Assembly: GCA_937889015.1 (NCBI GenBank)
Contig: CALARR010000418.1
Location: 1-61,858, forward strand
DNA length: 61,858 nucleotides
DNA from: an uncultured Planctomycetales bacterium
Lineage (GTDB): Bacteria > Planctomycetota > Planctomycetia > Pirellulales > Thermoguttaceae
Direction of reading: 5' to 3'
In this document: one piece after another, positions 18,281 through 27,015 of the stretch
How the letters are laid out: each line of letters begins with the position of its first letter
Numbering within the stretch: the first letter of the stretch is position 1
The notes under the pieces: generated by a model
Seen by the model: the letters and a program-made list of their open reading frames with translations, nothing else
Database searches by the model: none
Told to the model about the DNA's origin: nothing
Position numbers and translations under genes: made by a program

Positions 18281-19147
18281 TCAACGGATGAACTGCGATT
18301 CGGACTCCAGCACTCCGGATACTGCCGGCAAACCATAGTGACGGCGATAATGTGTAGGCGTCATCCCCGTCTGACGCTTGAAATGCTTGGTGAAATAGCT
18401 TTGGTCGTAAAAGCCCACGCGCAGCGCGATGTCGGCAATGCTCACCTGGCCGGAAGCCAACAGCCGGCAGGCGGCATTCAGTCGCACGCGCAGCAGAAAC
18501 TGCTGGGGAGTCATCTGGAAGAGCCGCTTGAAGCGGCGGTCGAACTGGCTCACCGAGAGTCCCACCAGCCGCGCCAGACCGGCCAACTCGATCCGTTCGC
18601 CATAGCCGGCCAGCACACGTTCCAGGACTTCTTCCATCTGGCGGTAAGGCTCCAGCAACTCACTGGCCCGTTTCACGTCGCGCATCGCACCGGCGATGCC
18701 GATGATCTGGCCGCCGTCCCCGTACAACGGGATCTTGCTGGAGAGATACCACTTCAACTGGCCATGGGCATCTGGAACCAGCCAGGCCTGGTTGACCAGA
18801 GGGTGGGCCTCGGCCATCACGCGGCGATCCTCAGCCACATATTGGTCGGCCAAGTCGCGCGGAAAGAAGTCATGGTCGGTGCGGCCGATCATCTCCGCCG
18901 CAGTGCGCAGCCCAACCATCTTCACCTGGGCCTGATTGACCATCACGAACCGCCCCAACACGTCCTTGGCGTAGAAGTAGGTGTCGGGCAGATAGTCGAA
19001 CAAGGGAATCAGGTGCCAGGGGTTATCCAGTCGCCGGCAGAAATCGATGGCCAGGTCGTCGCCACGCGGATTTGAGTTTGCCGACAGGGACACTCTGGGC
19101 CGCTGGGGCGGGACATGGGGATTCGGAGAACCGTTCTTGGCGGCCAT
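18281..19147 (-). CDS. PAS-domain AraC-family transcriptional regulator
   Basis: A single N-terminal PAS domain (about residues 40-160, 'LPDTYFYAKDVLGRFVMVN' and 'GIAGAMRDVKRA') is followed by a two-helix-turn-helix AraC/XylS DNA-binding domain (from about residue 180). The C-terminal signature is 'IALRVGFYDQSYFTKHFKR...GMTPTHYRRHY'. It is divergently transcribed from the uroporphyrinogen-decarboxylase-family gene at 19399 and is the natural candidate to control the catabolic block to its right. I start it at the ATG at 19147 (288 residues). A promoter-like TTGTAC-18-TATTAT ends seven bases before this ATG and no Shine-Dalgarno sequence is present, so the mRNA may be leaderless. An ATG 12 codons upstream is the alternative. 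The PAS ligand cannot be predicted. Confidence 0.88.
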   Translation of the reverse strand: MAAKNGSPNPHVPPQRPRVSLSANSNPRGDDLAIDFCRRLDNPWHLIPLFDYLPDTYFYAKDVLGRFVMVNQAQVKMVGLRTAAEMIGRTDHDFFPRDLADQYVAEDRRVMAEAHPLVNQAWLVPDAHGQLKWYLSSKIPLYGDGGQIIGIAGAMRDVKRASELLEPYRQMEEVLERVLAGYGERIELAGLARLVGLSVSQFDRRFKRLFQMTPQQFLLRVRLNAACRLLASGQVSIADIALRVGFYDQSYFTKHFKRQTGMTPTHYRRHYGLPAVSGVLESESQFIR

Positions 19148-19153
19148 GCGCAA

Positions 19154-19183
19154 ATAATACCAAACGTCGCGGAATCCGTACAA
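19154..19183 (-). promoter_or_regulatory. Candidate promoter giving a leaderless araC-type mRNA
   Basis: On the minus strand TTGTAC (19183-19178) and TATTAT (19159-19154) are 18 bases apart. The expected start point coincides with the A of the ATG at 19147. It lies in the intergenic space shared with the divergent gene. Confidence 0.45.
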
Positions 19184-19398
19184 GACGCAATTGCCCCGCG
19201 TGCGATAGGTTCAGCTTACGCGGCTGGGACCCCCGCCCCGGCCGCGGATTCTCACGCTGGCTACGCCCAGGACTGTGTGCCAATCGCCTCCCACTGCCCC
19301 CGGCAACGGCTTGCCCGGCGTGTTGAGTGGCAATGCAGGGCGCATTGGTGTGTGGTGCCTGGGGGTTGTCTGCTGCGGCTGTAAAAAATGGAGGCCCT

Positions 19399-20877
19399 AT
19401 GCCCGAGACTGCCGTCCGCCCCAATTCCAAGCCGTCCCCCCCGGGCCCTGGAACCGATATGGAGGCAAGATATCAGCAGCGGTTACGTCGCTACGTGACC
19501 GCGATGCGCAAGGGCACGCCCGATCAGATTCCGATCCGGCCTTTTGTGGCCGAATTCACCGGCAAGTATGCCGGCTACACGTGCCAGGAATTGGCCCACG
19601 ACTACGAGCTGGCCTTTGCCGCGGCGCGCCGTTGCGCGGCCGATTTTGACTGGGACGCGGTGGTCTCCAACATGGTCTACGTGTGGACCGGCCTGAGCCA
19701 GGCGATCGGTCTGAAGTACTACGCCATACCGGGGATCGACATTCCGCCGGAGACGGGCTTCCAGTACCGCGAACCGGCCTTGAACCAGGCCTGGATGCAG
19801 GCCGACGAATACGACGCCCTGATCGAGGATCCCACCGGCTATCTGCTGAACGTTTGGCTGCCGCGCGTGGCCGCGCCGGTGGTCGCGCCGGGCCAGCCTA
19901 CGACTGAGGCCAATCACCTCTCGTTCCTCAAGGGCGGGATGGCCATGCTCAAGTACTTTGGCGCGTTCGGCGCGCAAAACGCCTTGCTCCGCTCGCAGTC
20001 GGGCACGGTTTCGGCGATCTCCGGGATCTTCAAAGCGCCGATGGATATCCTGGCCGACAAGCTGCGCGGCTACTTGGGCCTGGTGGAGGATCTGTTCGAA
20101 CGCCGCGACAAGGTCGTCGCGGCCTGCGAGGCCTTGATGCCCCATCTGTACCACGTGGCGCGCACCACGGCCGATCCCGCGAAGCTGGTGCCCATCGGCT
20201 ACTGGATGCACCGCGGCTGCGTGCCCTTCGTTTCCTTTGATGTGTTCAACAACATCTATTGGGCCACGGTCAAGCCCATCGTCGAAGAACTCTGGGCCGA
20301 CGGGCACCAGACCCTCTTCTATGCCGAGGGCAATTGGGATCATCACTTGGAGGCTTTCGCCGCGTTGCCCGAGCGGAGCATCGTCTACCACGTGGACCAG
20401 GGGGACCTGTGGAAGGCCCACCGCATCCTGGGCGGGAAGTTCTGTCTGAGCGGCGGCGTGTCCAACGTGATGCTGGCCCTGGGCTCACCCGAGGATGTCC
20501 GCCAGCAGTGCCGCAAGATCATTGAGGGGCCTGCCGGCGATGGCGGTTATATCATGGACGCCTCGGCGATCGTGCAGAACGACGCCAAGATCGAGACGAT
20601 CCGGGCCATGACCGACGCCACGCGCGAGTATGGCGTGTACTCGTCGGGCCATTCGGATCCTCTGCCGGTTGCGGCCCCCGTTGTGGCGCGCGACGTGCCC
20701 GTCTGTCTGCGGCCCGCGCCAGGCCTGCAGCGCATTCCCGGGTCGTGCGTCTCCTGGGCGGAGAAACGCCGCGAGTTGCCGACCATCAAGGGCGATGAAG
20801 TCGTGTGCCAGCGCGTGTGGGATGATATTGACGCGATGGCCAACATGTATGTGTGGCAGGTGTTGCTGTCCTTCTGA
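19399..20877 (+). CDS. Uroporphyrinogen decarboxylase (URO-D) family protein, methyltransferase-like
   Basis: The 492-residue protein belongs to the URO-D superfamily that includes heme-pathway HemE and corrinoid-dependent methyltransferases. Recognisable segments are 'FGAQNALLRSQSGTVSAISG', a 'YAEGNWDHHLE' region, and the C-terminal 'GGVSNVMLALGSPEDVR...' followed by 'GGYIMDASAIVQNDAK', which resembles the metabolite-binding end of MtaA-type proteins. It is much longer than HemE (about 350 residues) and sits beside sugar-type oxidoreductases, so a heme role is unlikely. I infer a methyl-transfer or demethylation-related role. The ATG at 19399 is preceded by GGAGG with a short spacing; an ATG at 19327 has no ribosome binding site. 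The PAS-AraC regulator is divergent to it. Confidence 0.75.
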   Translation: MPETAVRPNSKPSPPGPGTDMEARYQQRLRRYVTAMRKGTPDQIPIRPFVAEFTGKYAGYTCQELAHDYELAFAAARRCAADFDWDAVVSNMVYVWTGLSQAIGLKYYAIPGIDIPPETGFQYREPALNQAWMQADEYDALIEDPTGYLLNVWLPRVAAPVVAPGQPTTEANHLSFLKGGMAMLKYFGAFGAQNALLRSQSGTVSAISGIFKAPMDILADKLRGYLGLVEDLFERRDKVVAACEALMPHLYHVARTTADPAKLVPIGYWMHRGCVPFVSFDVFNNIYWATVKPIVEELWADGHQTLFYAEGNWDHHLEAFAALPERSIVYHVDQGDLWKAHRILGGKFCLSGGVSNVMLALGSPEDVRQQCRKIIEGPAGDGGYIMDASAIVQNDAKIETIRAMTDATREYGVYSSGHSDPLPVAAPVVARDVPVCLRPAPGLQRIPGSCVSWAEKRRELPTIKGDEVVCQRVWDDIDAMANMYVWQVLLSF

Positions 20878-20970
20878 GTTCTCGTTGCACGGTTATCTGC
20901 TGCCGGTTGTCTGGGGCCAGCGAGTGGGCGCAAGACATGGCAGTGGCCATTCGAACGAAGGAGCCCTGTG

Positions 20971-22359
20971 ATGCGCGATATCCACGCTGTTGCGGATTCG
21001 GGTCGATTGTCACGGCGTGGCTTTCTGGCGGGAATGGGAGCCGCCGCCGGTGGTACGCTGGCCTTGCCGACCTTCGTTCCCAGCTCGGCTCTAGGCGCCG
21101 ACGGCAAGGTGGCCGCCAACAGTCGAATCGGCATCGGCCTGATTGCCCTGGGCCGGCAGTGCTGCCACCGCAACCTGCCCGTCTTCATGCGATCCGACCA
21201 CTGCCAGGTGGTGGCCCTGTGCGACGTGGACCGCTGGCGATTGAACGCCGAGACCAATCCGGCGATTGCTGGCAGTGCCAAGCGAAACAAGTTCGACGTG
21301 GCTGCGTTGAAAGACACGTTTCGCACCACCGACTTCCGCGAGGTCCTGGCGCGCAAGGGCGTCGACGCCGTGATGATCAGCACGCCTGACCATTGGCATG
21401 TGGCGATCGCCTTGGCGGCCATCAAAGCCGGTAAGGACGTGTGCTGCGAAAAGCCGCTGGGATTGGCCATCGCTCACGGCCGCAAGCTGGCCGATGCCGC
21501 GGCCCGGTCGAAGTGCGTCTTCCGCACCGACAGCGAATTCCGCTCGATCCCCAATCTGTTCAAAGCGGTGGGCCTGGTTCGCACGGGCAAGATCGGCAAA
21601 CTGCACACGATCCGCATTTCGGTGCCCATCTACTGGGGATCGCTGCCTATGCCCGAATCGATGCCGGTGCCCGAGGAATTGGACTACGAGATGTGGCAAG
21701 GACCGGCCGCTGCGGCTCCCTACACCGAGAATCGTGTGCATCCGCAGAAGAAGTACGAGCGTCCGGGCTGGTACTCCAACCGCCTGTACTGCGATGGCAT
21801 GATCAGCAACTGGGGCTATCATCCCGCCGACATCGCGCAGTGGGGCAACAACAGCGAGCACACCGGGCCGGTGGAGGTCGAAGGGCAGGGCAACTTCCCG
21901 CCAGCCGATTACCTGTGGAACGTGGTCGAGGACTTCGAGGTCCGCTATCGCTATGCCAACGGCGTCGAGATGCACTATGCCGGGCGCAAGGAGTACAAGG
22001 ACGGGCAATCCTACATGCGATTCGAGGGCAGCGAGGGATGGGTCTGCGGCTGGTATGGCCCAGACCGCCTCGAAGCCGAGCCCAAGTCGTTGTTGGACGT
22101 CGAGGTCAAGCCCGAGGACTTCCCCTTCCCTCTGAAGAACGAAAAACACGACTTCATCGACTGCGTGCTGTCGCGAGGCCGGACGCTGGAAGACGCCGAG
22201 GTGGGCCACCGATCCAGCACCATCGGCCAGTTGGGATACATCGCCTGCCAGCTCAAGCGAAAGCTCAAGTGGGACCCCATCAAGGAGGAGTTCCCCGGCG
22301 ACGACGAAGCGAACAAGCTGGTGCGCGGCGTGCCGTGGCGCGCCCCCTGGAACGTGTAG
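20971..22359 (+). CDS. Gfo/Idh/MocA-family oxidoreductase, twin-arginine signal (first of three)
   Basis: This 462-residue protein is predicted to be an NAD(P)-dependent sugar or polyol oxidoreductase. It starts with a twin-arginine export signal (LSRRGFLAGMGAAAGG, then a hydrophobic stretch ending near ALGADG). The Rossmann part follows: 'RIGIGLIALGRQC', less canonical than GxGxxG, then 'VVALCDVD', 'VDAVMISTPDHWH' and 'KDVCCEKPLGLAI', which carries the family EKP motif. The C-terminal substrate half includes 'GMISNWGYHPADIAQWG'. The ATG at 20971 lies seven bases after AAGGAG; a GTG three bases earlier is less well spaced. Two paralogous oxidoreductases follow on the same strand at 39 and 68 base spacing, suggesting one operon. 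The substrate is not predictable. Confidence 0.92.
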   Translation: MRDIHAVADSGRLSRRGFLAGMGAAAGGTLALPTFVPSSALGADGKVAANSRIGIGLIALGRQCCHRNLPVFMRSDHCQVVALCDVDRWRLNAETNPAIAGSAKRNKFDVAALKDTFRTTDFREVLARKGVDAVMISTPDHWHVAIALAAIKAGKDVCCEKPLGLAIAHGRKLADAAARSKCVFRTDSEFRSIPNLFKAVGLVRTGKIGKLHTIRISVPIYWGSLPMPESMPVPEELDYEMWQGPAAAAPYTENRVHPQKKYERPGWYSNRLYCDGMISNWGYHPADIAQWGNNSEHTGPVEVEGQGNFPPADYLWNVVEDFEVRYRYANGVEMHYAGRKEYKDGQSYMRFEGSEGWVCGWYGPDRLEAEPKSLLDVEVKPEDFPFPLKNEKHDFIDCVLSRGRTLEDAEVGHRSSTIGQLGYIACQLKRKLKWDPIKEEFPGDDEANKLVRGVPWRAPWNV

Positions 22360-22398
22360 TAGTCCACCCTTCCCCTTCTTGTCAGAGAGAACCCAGCC

Positions 22399-23712
22399 AT
22401 GGCTCTGCGCCGCATCGAACGCCGCACATTTCTCGCTGCCGCGGCAGGCACGATTGCGTTGCCCAACCTGGTTCCCCGCTCGGTGCTCGCCGCGGCGGGG
22501 CGACCGGGGGCCAACGATCGCATCCAAGTGGGCCTGATCGGTGCCGGCAACCGCTGCCGAGATCTGACCAAGGAGAGCCCGCAGGACCTGCAACTGGTGG
22601 CCGTGGCTGACTGCGATTTGCGGCAAATCCCGGCCTATCTCGCGGCCGTTAAGGACCTGCCCAACTCGATCGTGGACGCCCGTTGCGCCCACTATCAAGA
22701 CTATCGCCAGATGCTCTCGCAGCAGAAGCTCGACGCGGTGTTCGTGGCCACCACCACCCACGCGCGGGTCCTGATCTGCATCGATGCCATGCGTGCGGGA
22801 CTGGATGTGTACGCCGAAAAGCCGCTGACGCTGACCATCGAAGAAGGGCAACACCTCGTCCGGGCCCAGCGCAAGTACCGCCGGATCGTGCAGGTCGGAT
22901 CGCAGCAGCGGTCGATCGCCATCAACAACTTCGGCAGTGATTTGGTTCGTGGCGGGGCCCTGGGGAAGATCCATACGGTGATCTGCCCGAACTTCATCGG
23001 GCCCGAGCCGCGGCCGGTATCGCTGCCGTCGGAGTCCACGCCCAGCGAGATGAATTGGGACATGTGGTGCCACCAGACGGACCTGATCCCCTACATCCCG
23101 AAACTCCACCCGGGGCTGGGCAAGTGGGGACGTTATCGCGAGTACGACGGTGGCGGTTTGGGCTGGGGGGTGACCGGCTGGGGTACGCACGCTCTGGATC
23201 AGGTGCAGCGGGCCCTAGGCACCGACGACACGGGGCCGGTGGAAATCTGGCCCGAAGAACCCGGTCCCAATTGTCCCGTCACCATGCGCTTTGCCAGCGG
23301 TACGCTCCTGAAGCTTTCGCTGCCCAAGGGGAAAGGGCCGGGGCTGGGGGCGGTCTTTGTCGGCGAAACGGGCAAGATCGAAATCAACCGTAATCGCTTG
23401 GCCTCGAATCCACCGGAACTGATCCAGGGCGCTCCACCGCCTGCCGACAAGTCGGAGGTGGCCAGCGTAGCCCAGGACCATATCCGCAACTGGGTCGAAT
23501 GCCTGCGCACGCGCGCTCGGCCGGTCGCCGACGCCGAAGTAGGCCATCGAGCCACGACCCTTTGCCACCTCATCAACATTTGCCGGGAACTGGGACGCAA
23601 GCTCCACTGGGATCCCGTCAAGGAGGAATTCTCCGGCGACGACCAGGCGAATCAACTCCGCAGCCGGCCTCGCCGCAAGGGCTACGAGCTACCGTCAGAA
23701 ACAGCGTCTTAG
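22399..23712 (+). CDS. Gfo/Idh/MocA-family oxidoreductase, exported (second of three)
   Basis: The 437-residue protein has a twin-arginine-like signal (ERRTFLAAAAGTIALP) and a Rossmann motif 'IQVGLIGAGNRC'. Family landmarks are 'LDAVFVATTTHAR', the EKP motif in 'YAEKPLTLTIEEGQ', and a C-terminal 'GGLGWGVTGWGTHALDQV' barrel segment. It resembles the third oxidoreductase more than the first: both share the THAR, 'QVG(S/T)QQRS' and 'TGWGTH' segments. The three look like a duplicated enzyme set acting on related substrates. It starts at ATG 22399, 39 bases after the first oxidoreductase. Confidence 0.92.
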   Translation: MALRRIERRTFLAAAAGTIALPNLVPRSVLAAAGRPGANDRIQVGLIGAGNRCRDLTKESPQDLQLVAVADCDLRQIPAYLAAVKDLPNSIVDARCAHYQDYRQMLSQQKLDAVFVATTTHARVLICIDAMRAGLDVYAEKPLTLTIEEGQHLVRAQRKYRRIVQVGSQQRSIAINNFGSDLVRGGALGKIHTVICPNFIGPEPRPVSLPSESTPSEMNWDMWCHQTDLIPYIPKLHPGLGKWGRYREYDGGGLGWGVTGWGTHALDQVQRALGTDDTGPVEIWPEEPGPNCPVTMRFASGTLLKLSLPKGKGPGLGAVFVGETGKIEINRNRLASNPPELIQGAPPPADKSEVASVAQDHIRNWVECLRTRARPVADAEVGHRATTLCHLINICRELGRKLHWDPVKEEFSGDDQANQLRSRPRRKGYELPSETAS

Positions 23713-23780
23713 CGCGGCCCGGATGGTCCAGAAACCCCCTGCGGGAGCCCCGAACTCTACTCAAGCTGGAGGATGTTGCG

Positions 23781-25184
23781 ATGTCGCACGGCACTTGGTC
23801 CCGGCGTGAAGTTCTCAAGGCCAGCGCCGCCGTGACGCTGCCGACCCTGATTCCCGGTGTGGCGTTCGGCGCCGACGGCAAGGCCCCGCCCAGCGAGACG
23901 GTCCGGGTGGGCGTGATCGGCTGCGGTGGCCGCGCGCGCGTGATCCGCGAGGGCGCCGATGTCAAGGGATTTCGCGTTGTCGCCGCCTGCGACTGCCAGC
24001 GCGAAAAGGCCGAGAAATACGTCAAGGATCTCGCCGGAGGCGAGACCTGGGGCGTGTACGACGACTTCCGGCAAATGATCGACAAAGAGAAGCTCGACGC
24101 CGTGATGGTCGAAACCACCACCCATGCCCGGGCCTGGATCACGATCCTGGCGATGCAGGCCGGCATGGACGTGTACATCGAGAAACCGATGTGCCTGACG
24201 ATTGGCGAAGGCCGGGTGATGGTCAACGCCGCGCGCAAGTACCGCCGCGTCACCCAGGTCGGCACGCAGCAGCGTTCCATGCCGATCAACAATTGGGCCA
24301 GCGATCTGGTGAAGCATGGCTCGCTGGGCAAGGTGCTCACCGTGTTGGCGCCGAACTTTGTCGGTCCATTTCGCTGGACCAAGACCTCGACGGCCGATGT
24401 GAAAGGCCCCGTCGACCGCTGGTGGGACATCTGGACCAACCAGGCCGAACTGCGGCCTTACGACACGGCTATCCATCGCGGCTGGGCGCGGTGGTGGGAC
24501 TACGACGGCGGCGGATTGTGCTTCGGCGTCACCGGTTGGGGCACCCATTCCTATGATCAGGTGAACCGTGCCCTGGGCACCGACAGCACCGGCCCACTGG
24601 AGGTCTTGCTGGAAGAGCCCGTCGCCGAGCGCGAGACGGGCAAGTTCGTGGGCCGCGAGACGGTCGGCGGCGTGGTCATTGGCGACACAGGCGACCAGGA
24701 TACGGGCGCCGATTATCACCGCATGGCCAAGCTCAGCGGCCCACGCGCCAAGGTGACCATGAAGTTCGCCGGCGGCACTGAGTTGAAGCTGCACCTCGAC
24801 GGCGACCGCGGCCCGGGGCTGGGCGCGATCTTCGTCTGCGAGAAGGGCAAGGTCGAGATCAACCGCAACAAGTTGGCCAGCAACCCTAAGGAGATCGTTC
24901 GCGCCGCGGACAACCCCGGTCCCAACACGCGGCCGGAAACCGCCTATCACATCGAAAATTGGATCCAGTGCATCAAGAGCCGCGGCGTGTGCAATGCCGA
25001 TGTCGAGATCGGCCAGCGCTCTTCGTCGTTGTGCTATCTGGTGAACATTGCGCGCGACGTGGGACGTGTCGGTGAGCCCTTGAAGTGGGACCCGGTCGCG
25101 GAGCGGTTCACCAATTGCGAGGAAGGCAATCGTCTGTTGGATCGGCCACGCCGTAAGGGATGGGAATTGCCGTCGCTTGGTTGA
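23781..25184 (+). CDS. Gfo/Idh/MocA-family oxidoreductase, exported (third of three)
   Basis: The 467-residue protein has a twin-arginine signal (SRREVLKASAAVTLP), a Rossmann GxGxxx motif in 'VRVGVIGCGGRAR', 'LDAVMVETTTHAR', the EKP motif in 'YIEKPMCLTIGEGR' and 'GGLCFGVTGWGTHSYDQV'. An in-frame upstream extension exists inside the previous gene's 3' end, but the ATG at 23781 has GGAGG eight bases upstream and begins exactly at a typical signal, so I use it. It differs from the second oxidoreductase by an insertion of about 25 residues around 'GGVVIGDTGDQDTG'. DUF1080 genes follow, a common planctomycete neighbour of such oxidoreductases. Confidence 0.92.
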   Translation: MSHGTWSRREVLKASAAVTLPTLIPGVAFGADGKAPPSETVRVGVIGCGGRARVIREGADVKGFRVVAACDCQREKAEKYVKDLAGGETWGVYDDFRQMIDKEKLDAVMVETTTHARAWITILAMQAGMDVYIEKPMCLTIGEGRVMVNAARKYRRVTQVGTQQRSMPINNWASDLVKHGSLGKVLTVLAPNFVGPFRWTKTSTADVKGPVDRWWDIWTNQAELRPYDTAIHRGWARWWDYDGGGLCFGVTGWGTHSYDQVNRALGTDSTGPLEVLLEEPVAERETGKFVGRETVGGVVIGDTGDQDTGADYHRMAKLSGPRAKVTMKFAGGTELKLHLDGDRGPGLGAIFVCEKGKVEINRNKLASNPKEIVRAADNPGPNTRPETAYHIENWIQCIKSRGVCNADVEIGQRSSSLCYLVNIARDVGRVGEPLKWDPVAERFTNCEEGNRLLDRPRRKGWELPSLG

Positions 25185-25234
25185 TCGCGGAAGGGGAAGG
25201 GCAGACCAGAAGCAAGCATCAGAGGGAGACGACC

Positions 25235-25948
25235 ATGAATACGCGTCGAGTGGGACTGGTGGCGGGGGTGGTGATCGGTTGGGCCGCTTCTCTTCCCGCG
25301 GCCGAACCGTGCGCAAATGCGCCGGCCGCTGAGGATGGATTCGTCTCGATGTTCAATGGCCGTGATCTCGCCGGCTGGGAGGGACTGCCCGGCTGGTGGG
25401 AAGTCCGCGACGGCGCGATCGTGGTCGAGAGCACCGAGGCCAAGCCGGGCGAGCGCTCGCACTATCTCTACTGGAAGGGAGGCGAACCGGCCGACTTCGA
25501 CGTGCGGTTCCAGTTCCGCATGGCCGGCCACGCCAACACGGGACTCCAGTTCCGCAGCCTGGCCAAGCCAAATTGGGACACCTGGGGCTATCAGGCCGAT
25601 TTGGACTCGGCCGGCAAGTACACCGGTTGCCTCTACCAGCACAAGCGGGGTGTGGTCGCCCTGCGCGGCCAGAAGGTCCTCTTCGACGCCCAAGGCAAGA
25701 AGACCGTCAGCACGTTCGGCGATCCGGCCGAATTGCTGAAGGTGGTCAAGTCCGACGACTGGAACGAGTATCGCGTGCTGGCCGTCGGCCCGAACATCAC
25801 GCTGTGGATCAACGGAATGCGTATGTGCGAGGTGGAGGACCACCAGCCCGAGTTCGCGCTGCCCAAGGGGATTCTGGCCCTGCAAATGCACCGCGGCCCG
25901 CCCATGAAGGCCGAGTTCAAGAACCTCCGAATCAAGGTCCTACGCTAG
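25235..25948 (+). CDS. DUF1080 (3-keto-disaccharide hydrolase-type) secreted protein
   Basis: This 237-residue protein has a Sec-type signal (MNTRRVGLVAGVVIGWAASLPAAE) followed by one DUF1080 concanavalin-like beta-sandwich. Typical landmarks are 'MFNGRDLAGWEG', 'WEVRDGAIVVEST', 'GLQFRS' and the ending 'QMHRGPPMKAEFKNLRIKV'. The family is annotated as 3-keto-disaccharide hydrolase and often accompanies Gfo/Idh/MocA sugar oxidoreductases, which fits this neighbourhood. The ATG at 25235 is preceded by GAGGGAGA. An upstream in-frame start at 25160 lacks a signal peptide. Its stop codon overlaps that of the convergent DUF1080 gene. Confidence 0.88.
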   Translation: MNTRRVGLVAGVVIGWAASLPAAEPCANAPAAEDGFVSMFNGRDLAGWEGLPGWWEVRDGAIVVESTEAKPGERSHYLYWKGGEPADFDVRFQFRMAGHANTGLQFRSLAKPNWDTWGYQADLDSAGKYTGCLYQHKRGVVALRGQKVLFDAQGKKTVSTFGDPAELLKVVKSDDWNEYRVLAVGPNITLWINGMRMCEVEDHQPEFALPKGILALQMHRGPPMKAEFKNLRIKVLR

Positions 25949-26761
25949 CGGCGCGAGCAGGATATCGCGGTACCAGACTTCCGCCCCTTCGGTCTGGAAT
26001 AGCAGCTTCCCGCGCGTGACCGTCAGGCCGAACGCCTTGTTCACCAGCTTGCCGTTGACGCGATACTCCAGGGTGTCGCCCTGGCACAGCACGTCGCAGT
26101 GGGTCCACTCTCCCAGCTTGCTCTCGACGTCCTCGCGCCCGCGGAATCCGATGGTGTCCTTCCATTCCGGGTCGCGACCGTACCAGTCCACGCGCCCTCT
26201 GGGGAATACCGTCTTCTCGCCGCCGGCTTGCCAGATCCGCGCCTTGCCCCGCGTGACGATCTCGGCCGTCAGTTCCAGCTTCACCGGCTGGCCCGCGTCG
26301 TCTACGCTGCCATTGGTGGGCACCACCAGGATATCGCCGGTCCCGCCCTCGATGATCTGGAATTCGTAACTGGTCATCCACGGGCCGGGCTCGTTGGGCC
26401 CCACGGCGTGCAGCAGCACACCGCTGTCGCGCGCTTTGTCTTTGCGTTTTCCGTAGGTCGGGCCGCCCCACTTATAGTCGAACGTGAGCCGGTAGTTGCC
26501 ATACGCCTGCTTGGTCACCAGGCCACCGTAATAGGCTTCGTCGCCAACGCCGCCGGCAATCTTCAGCATGCCGTCGACCACCGAGAACAGGCCGGGATTC
26601 TCGTACTTGCCCTCCCGTGTGTACCAATACCATCCGTCGAGATCCTTACCGTTGAACAGCCTGATCGGCTGGGGGGCGGCCGTTGCCAGCCGAGGAGCGG
26701 CCATCGCCATCGCCACACCAGCGCCCGCACGACCCAGGAACTCACGACGCGAAATGCCCAT
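25940..26761 (-). CDS. DUF1080 protein with twin-arginine signal
   Basis: The 273-residue protein begins with a clear twin-arginine signal (ISRREFLGRAGAGVAMAMAA) and contains a DUF1080 domain: 'LFNGKDLDGWYWY' and 'GLFSVVDGMLKIAGG', ending 'EGAEVWYRDILLAPLA'. It is a distant paralogue of the gene it faces, but uses the Tat rather than the Sec route. The two genes are convergent and overlap by nine bases; both stop codons lie within the palindrome-like CTACGCTAG. AGGAGA precedes the ATG. A 73 bp element repeated elsewhere in the window sits 29 bases upstream of the start. Confidence 0.87.
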   Translation of the reverse strand: MGISRREFLGRAGAGVAMAMAAPRLATAAPQPIRLFNGKDLDGWYWYTREGKYENPGLFSVVDGMLKIAGGVGDEAYYGGLVTKQAYGNYRLTFDYKWGGPTYGKRKDKARDSGVLLHAVGPNEPGPWMTSYEFQIIEGGTGDILVVPTNGSVDDAGQPVKLELTAEIVTRGKARIWQAGGEKTVFPRGRVDWYGRDPEWKDTIGFRGREDVESKLGEWTHCDVLCQGDTLEYRVNGKLVNKAFGLTVTRGKLLFQTEGAEVWYRDILLAPLA

Positions 26762-26790
26762 CTTCGAATCTCCTGTTGAGTCTCTTTAGA

Positions 26791-26863
26791 GCCGGTCCCA
26801 TAACCTGTCGGCACCTCAGTCCTGCTGGGCCGCCCGAAGTGGCGGTGATGGTTCTGGGATAGG
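26791..26863 (-). repeat. 73 bp dispersed leader element, copy 1
   Basis: This sequence matches 59558-59630 at about 65 of 73 positions with no gap. Both copies lie between the 3' end of one minus-strand gene and the start codon of the next, in the same orientation. This copy contains a CCGCC...GGCGG hairpin that is not conserved in copy 2. It may be a shared promoter/leader element, a small mobile element or a small RNA. Confidence 0.75.
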
Positions 26864-27015
26864 TCCTTAGTAGATGGTCGAAGGACTCAAGACGTAGTGC
26901 CTTGAGCGACCGAGTCAGCGAACCGTCGGGGGGCCGGCTTCGAATAGGATACACTATTTCCTGCCGCTAGCCCAGTCTGCCAGTTCCTGGGTCATCAGAA
27001 ACGCAGATCCGCAGC

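Noticed and set aside
21091..23190. Minus-strand frame of 699 codons across two oxidoreductase genes
   Set aside because: It overlaps two clear Gfo/Idh/MocA genes and has shadow composition with no family motif.
26791..26863. The 73 bp repeat as a rho-independent terminator of the upstream genes
   Set aside because: Neither copy has a stem followed by a T-run on the minus strand, and the only hairpin of copy 1 is not kept in copy 2.
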